63,415 nt of DNA, from assembly GCA_030605085.1 (NCBI GenBank), contig JAUWBH010000010.1, positions 1 through 63,415 of the forward strand. Reading direction: 5' to 3'. Below the pieces are notes generated by a model. It was not told the DNA's origin. It searched no databases and saw only the letters and a program-made list of their open reading frames with translations. The position numbers were made by a program, and so were the translations under genes. Numbering within the stretch: the first letter of the stretch is position 1; every line of letters begins with the position of its first letter. This document shows positions 61,698 to 63,415 of this stretch, piece after piece. This DNA comes from Promethearchaeota archaeon (GTDB taxonomy: Archaea; Asgardarchaeota; Lokiarchaeia; Sigynarchaeales; SOKP01).

Positions 61698-63026
61698 TTA
61701 ATAAAATTTCAGATATTCATATGCCTTATTTGGCATCTGGAAACAATATTTAATTTCTTGGAAATTTTTTCTAAACTCCGCTATTTCTTCTTTTACTTTT
61801 TTTGGTTCTTGCCTATCTATAATCAGCTTTTTGAAATATTCTGCAATATCTATCATTTCTTGCTTGCCCATTCCTAATCGAGTAACTTCAGCGGTTCCTA
61901 ACCTCAATCCGCCTGGATTCATGTAATGTCTATTTTCGCGTATGTCATTTGGTAAGAGATTTCTATTTACAATTATATTCGCCGATTCTAATAATCTCTC
62001 TATATCTCCCCCTAATCCAATTGTGTTCCCGAAATTTTTAATATCAACTACTATTTGATGACTTTCTGTGAATCCTAAATGAGGACAGAGCACTTTAAAT
62101 CCCCTCTCGTTTAATGCTTGACCGAAAGCTTTTGCGTTTTCAATTACATTTTTTTGGTATTCTTTCCCGAATTCAAGCATCTCTAAAAAAGCAACCGTTA
62201 GACCCGCCACTGCTGCTAAATGATGATTTGAAAATAAGGAAGGAAAAGCAGCTTTTTTTAATGTTTCAATTAAATCTTCCCGATTTGATACGATGGTTCC
62301 ATGTTGAGGTCCTGGTAAAGTTTTATGTGTACTAAGTGACATCGCATCTGCTCCTTCTCTAAGTGGGTCCTGAAAATACCCAGACCCAATTAAACCAGCA
62401 ACATGTGCAGCGTCATAACCAATGTAAGCGCCAACTTCTTTAGCAACATCACTTAATTCTTTAACGGGATGTGGAAAAAGAAATACTGACGCTCCGAATA
62501 AAACCATCTCTGGTTCGAATTCTCTAATAATCTTAATTGAACCATCTGGATCAATATTCATATTTTCCTCGTCGAAAGCCAGATATTTAATATTTAACCC
62601 TCTCACTGTGCCAGCAGTACCGTAAATTAAACGTCCTGAACTTGCTTTGTAAGGAGCGTGACTAATATGACCGCCTTTAGGTATGGGCATAGCGCACATT
62701 TTGCCGTTATTACGGCTTGTAAAGGCATTATACATTACTAAATTTGCCATGACACCTGATATGGGTCTTACATCGGCGTGAATACACTTAAAATAATCCT
62801 TCGCAAGATCCATGCACAACTCTTCAATTTTATCAATGTATTTACATCCGGCGTATACTCTCTGACCTACCCATCCTTCAGCATATCGATGAGAAAAGTC
62901 AGAATTACACGCTTCATCCACAGCTGGACTTGTAATATTTTCAGAAGCAATCAGAGGTATAGCGTTCTTTAACTCCTCGTGATGTTCCATCAATATTTTT
63001 CGAATCTCTGCTAATTTCTTTTTCAC
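61698..63026 (-). CDS. glyA: Serine hydroxymethyltransferase
   Basis: 442 residues. It interconverts serine and glycine with a tetrahydropterin one-carbon carrier. IPLIASENITSPAVDEA near 24, VGQRVYAGCKYIDKIE near 52 and the PLP lysine in SLSTHKTLPGPQHG near 236 fit the family, and the sequence is of the archaeal type (FLFPHPVKEL, GHISHAPYK). The C-terminus NKAYEYLKFY is repeated in the remnant at 59468. Upstream is a promoter-like A+T-rich spacer. Confidence 0.95.
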   Translation of the reverse strand: MKKKLAEIRKILMEHHEELKNAIPLIASENITSPAVDEACNSDFSHRYAEGWVGQRVYAGCKYIDKIEELCMDLAKDYFKCIHADVRPISGVMANLVMYNAFTSRNNGKMCAMPIPKGGHISHAPYKASSGRLIYGTAGTVRGLNIKYLAFDEENMNIDPDGSIKIIREFEPEMVLFGASVFLFPHPVKELSDVAKEVGAYIGYDAAHVAGLIGSGYFQDPLREGADAMSLSTHKTLPGPQHGTIVSNREDLIETLKKAAFPSLFSNHHLAAVAGLTVAFLEMLEFGKEYQKNVIENAKAFGQALNERGFKVLCPHLGFTESHQIVVDIKNFGNTIGLGGDIERLLESANIIVNRNLLPNDIRENRHYMNPGGLRLGTAEVTRLGMGKQEMIDIAEYFKKLIIDRQEPKKVKEEIAEFRKNFQEIKYCFQMPNKAYEYLKFY

Positions 63027-63151
63027 TATTAATCAAATCATATTTATTCTAAAAAGTTAAATTGTAAAATATATATTAAAATTAAAGTTTTTTTAAGGTC
63101 TAAGTCTTATAATTGGAGTATTAAAAAAAGTATATTATTTTATATAGAAAT

Positions 63152-63267
63152 TTATTTTTGAATATTATCTACAATCTGTTTAATAAATTCGATTGGCATT
63201 AATGACTTTTTTTAATTTCCTCAATAGACATTCCTTCTTTATACATTCGAATTACAATGTTATGCAT
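63152..63267 (-). pseudogene. Small helix-turn-helix-like ORF with possible frameshift
   Basis: An ATG overlapping the stop of the endonuclease III-like gene opens 22 codons (RMYKEGMSIEEIKK) to TAA at 63199. In the next frame the pattern goes on as LMPIEFIKQIVDNIQK to a TAA at 63152. Joined by one extra base at a poly-A tract, it would be a helix-turn-helix of about 37 residues. It could be a remnant or a sequencing slip. Confidence 0.3.
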
Positions 63268-63415
63268 CGGTTCTGGATTTATAATATTTACATTGCTGGT
63301 TAACTGGACAAATTTCGCATTTTGGACTTTTTTTGGAACAAATTTTGTTTCCTAAATCGAGTACTGCCCAATAAAAATATTTGCAATCAAAATCAGGCAA
63401 TAATCTATCCAATTT
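63260..63415 (-). CDS. Endonuclease III-like DNA glycosylase, C-terminal Fe-S end (cut by window edge)
   Basis: The last 51 residues of a minus-strand gene. WAVLDLGNKIC, then KSPKCEICPVNQQC give the cysteine spacing C-x6-C-x2-C-x5-C, which is the [4Fe-4S] loop of the HhH-GPD base-excision glycosylases (Nth, MutY). It acts on oxidised or mismatched bases. Which glycosylase cannot be said without the catalytic part. Confidence 0.8.
   Translation of the reverse strand, partial: KLDRLLPDFDCKYFYWAVLDLGNKICSKKSPKCEICPVNQQCKYYKSRTDA

Overview
The window is about 30% G+C and comes from an Asgard (Promethearchaeota/Lokiarchaeia-like) archaeon. Archaeal core genes (RpoD with eL18, uL13 and uS9; aEF1B with its zinc-finger partner; LSm; Rio2; FmdE-like; archaeal SHMT) sit beside eukaryotic-signature genes: the C-terminus of an actin at the left edge, a Rab/Ras-like GTPase, three longin-like proteins of which one is fused to an Arf-like GTPase, and a PP1/PP2A-type phosphatase. 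AT-rich spacers, TTG starts and poly-T tracts are common. All identifications rest on motifs read by eye; no database search was possible.

Layout. 1-2.2 kb: actin end and an unrecognised gene split by one in-frame TAG. 2.2-7.9 kb: indolepyruvate:ferredoxin oxidoreductase (iorA, damaged iorB), a more G+C-rich FAD oxidoreductase and an alanine-glyoxylate-type aminotransferase. 7.9-12.7 kb: NADAR protein, aEF1B, three tandem membrane/winged-helix paralogues and a TPR protein. 12.8-19.2 kb: MutL and MutS around a metallo-beta-lactamase fragment and a GT87-like membrane protein. 19.5-22.6 kb: the GTPase/longin block. 22.7-33.6 kb: enoyl-CoA hydratase family protein, lipase-like hydrolase, the four subunits of a pyruvate/2-oxoacid:ferredoxin oxidoreductase with a histidine kinase in between, then a decayed second copy of the alpha and beta genes broken by an LRR gene and a large GIY-YIG protein. 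33.7-44.5 kb: Rio2, methyltransferase, LSm, PPP phosphatase, adenine-specific DNA methylase, AbrB-PhoU regulator, hydrolase, an M14 peptidase gene broken by TGA, and a gene-poor stretch ending in a candidate structured RNA. 44.6-54.5 kb: FkbM methyltransferase, ATP-grasp enzyme, Clp1-type kinase, GNAT, FmdE-like, Mut7-C, a surface protein, a Flp-like pilin and a Gfo/Idh/MocA oxidoreductase. 54.5-63.4 kb: aroC/aroA, the rpoD operon, glyA with a decayed copy of its 3' end, and the Fe-S end of an endonuclease III-like gene.

The most striking theme is repeated duplication of gene 3' ends. aEF1B, iorB and glyA are each followed, 2-3 kb downstream and in the same orientation, by a decayed copy of only their last codons, with accessory genes in between. 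The por alpha/beta pair shows the same at larger scale. This looks like either repeated insertion of cargo into the 3' ends of housekeeping genes, with the end regenerated, or tandem duplication followed by decay. Single in-frame stops and frameshifts in otherwise coherent genes add to the picture of active gene decay.

Metabolically the window points to anaerobic, ferredoxin-based peptide and keto-acid fermentation (Ior, Por, aminotransferase) with one-carbon metabolism (SHMT, FmdE-like) and shikimate synthesis.
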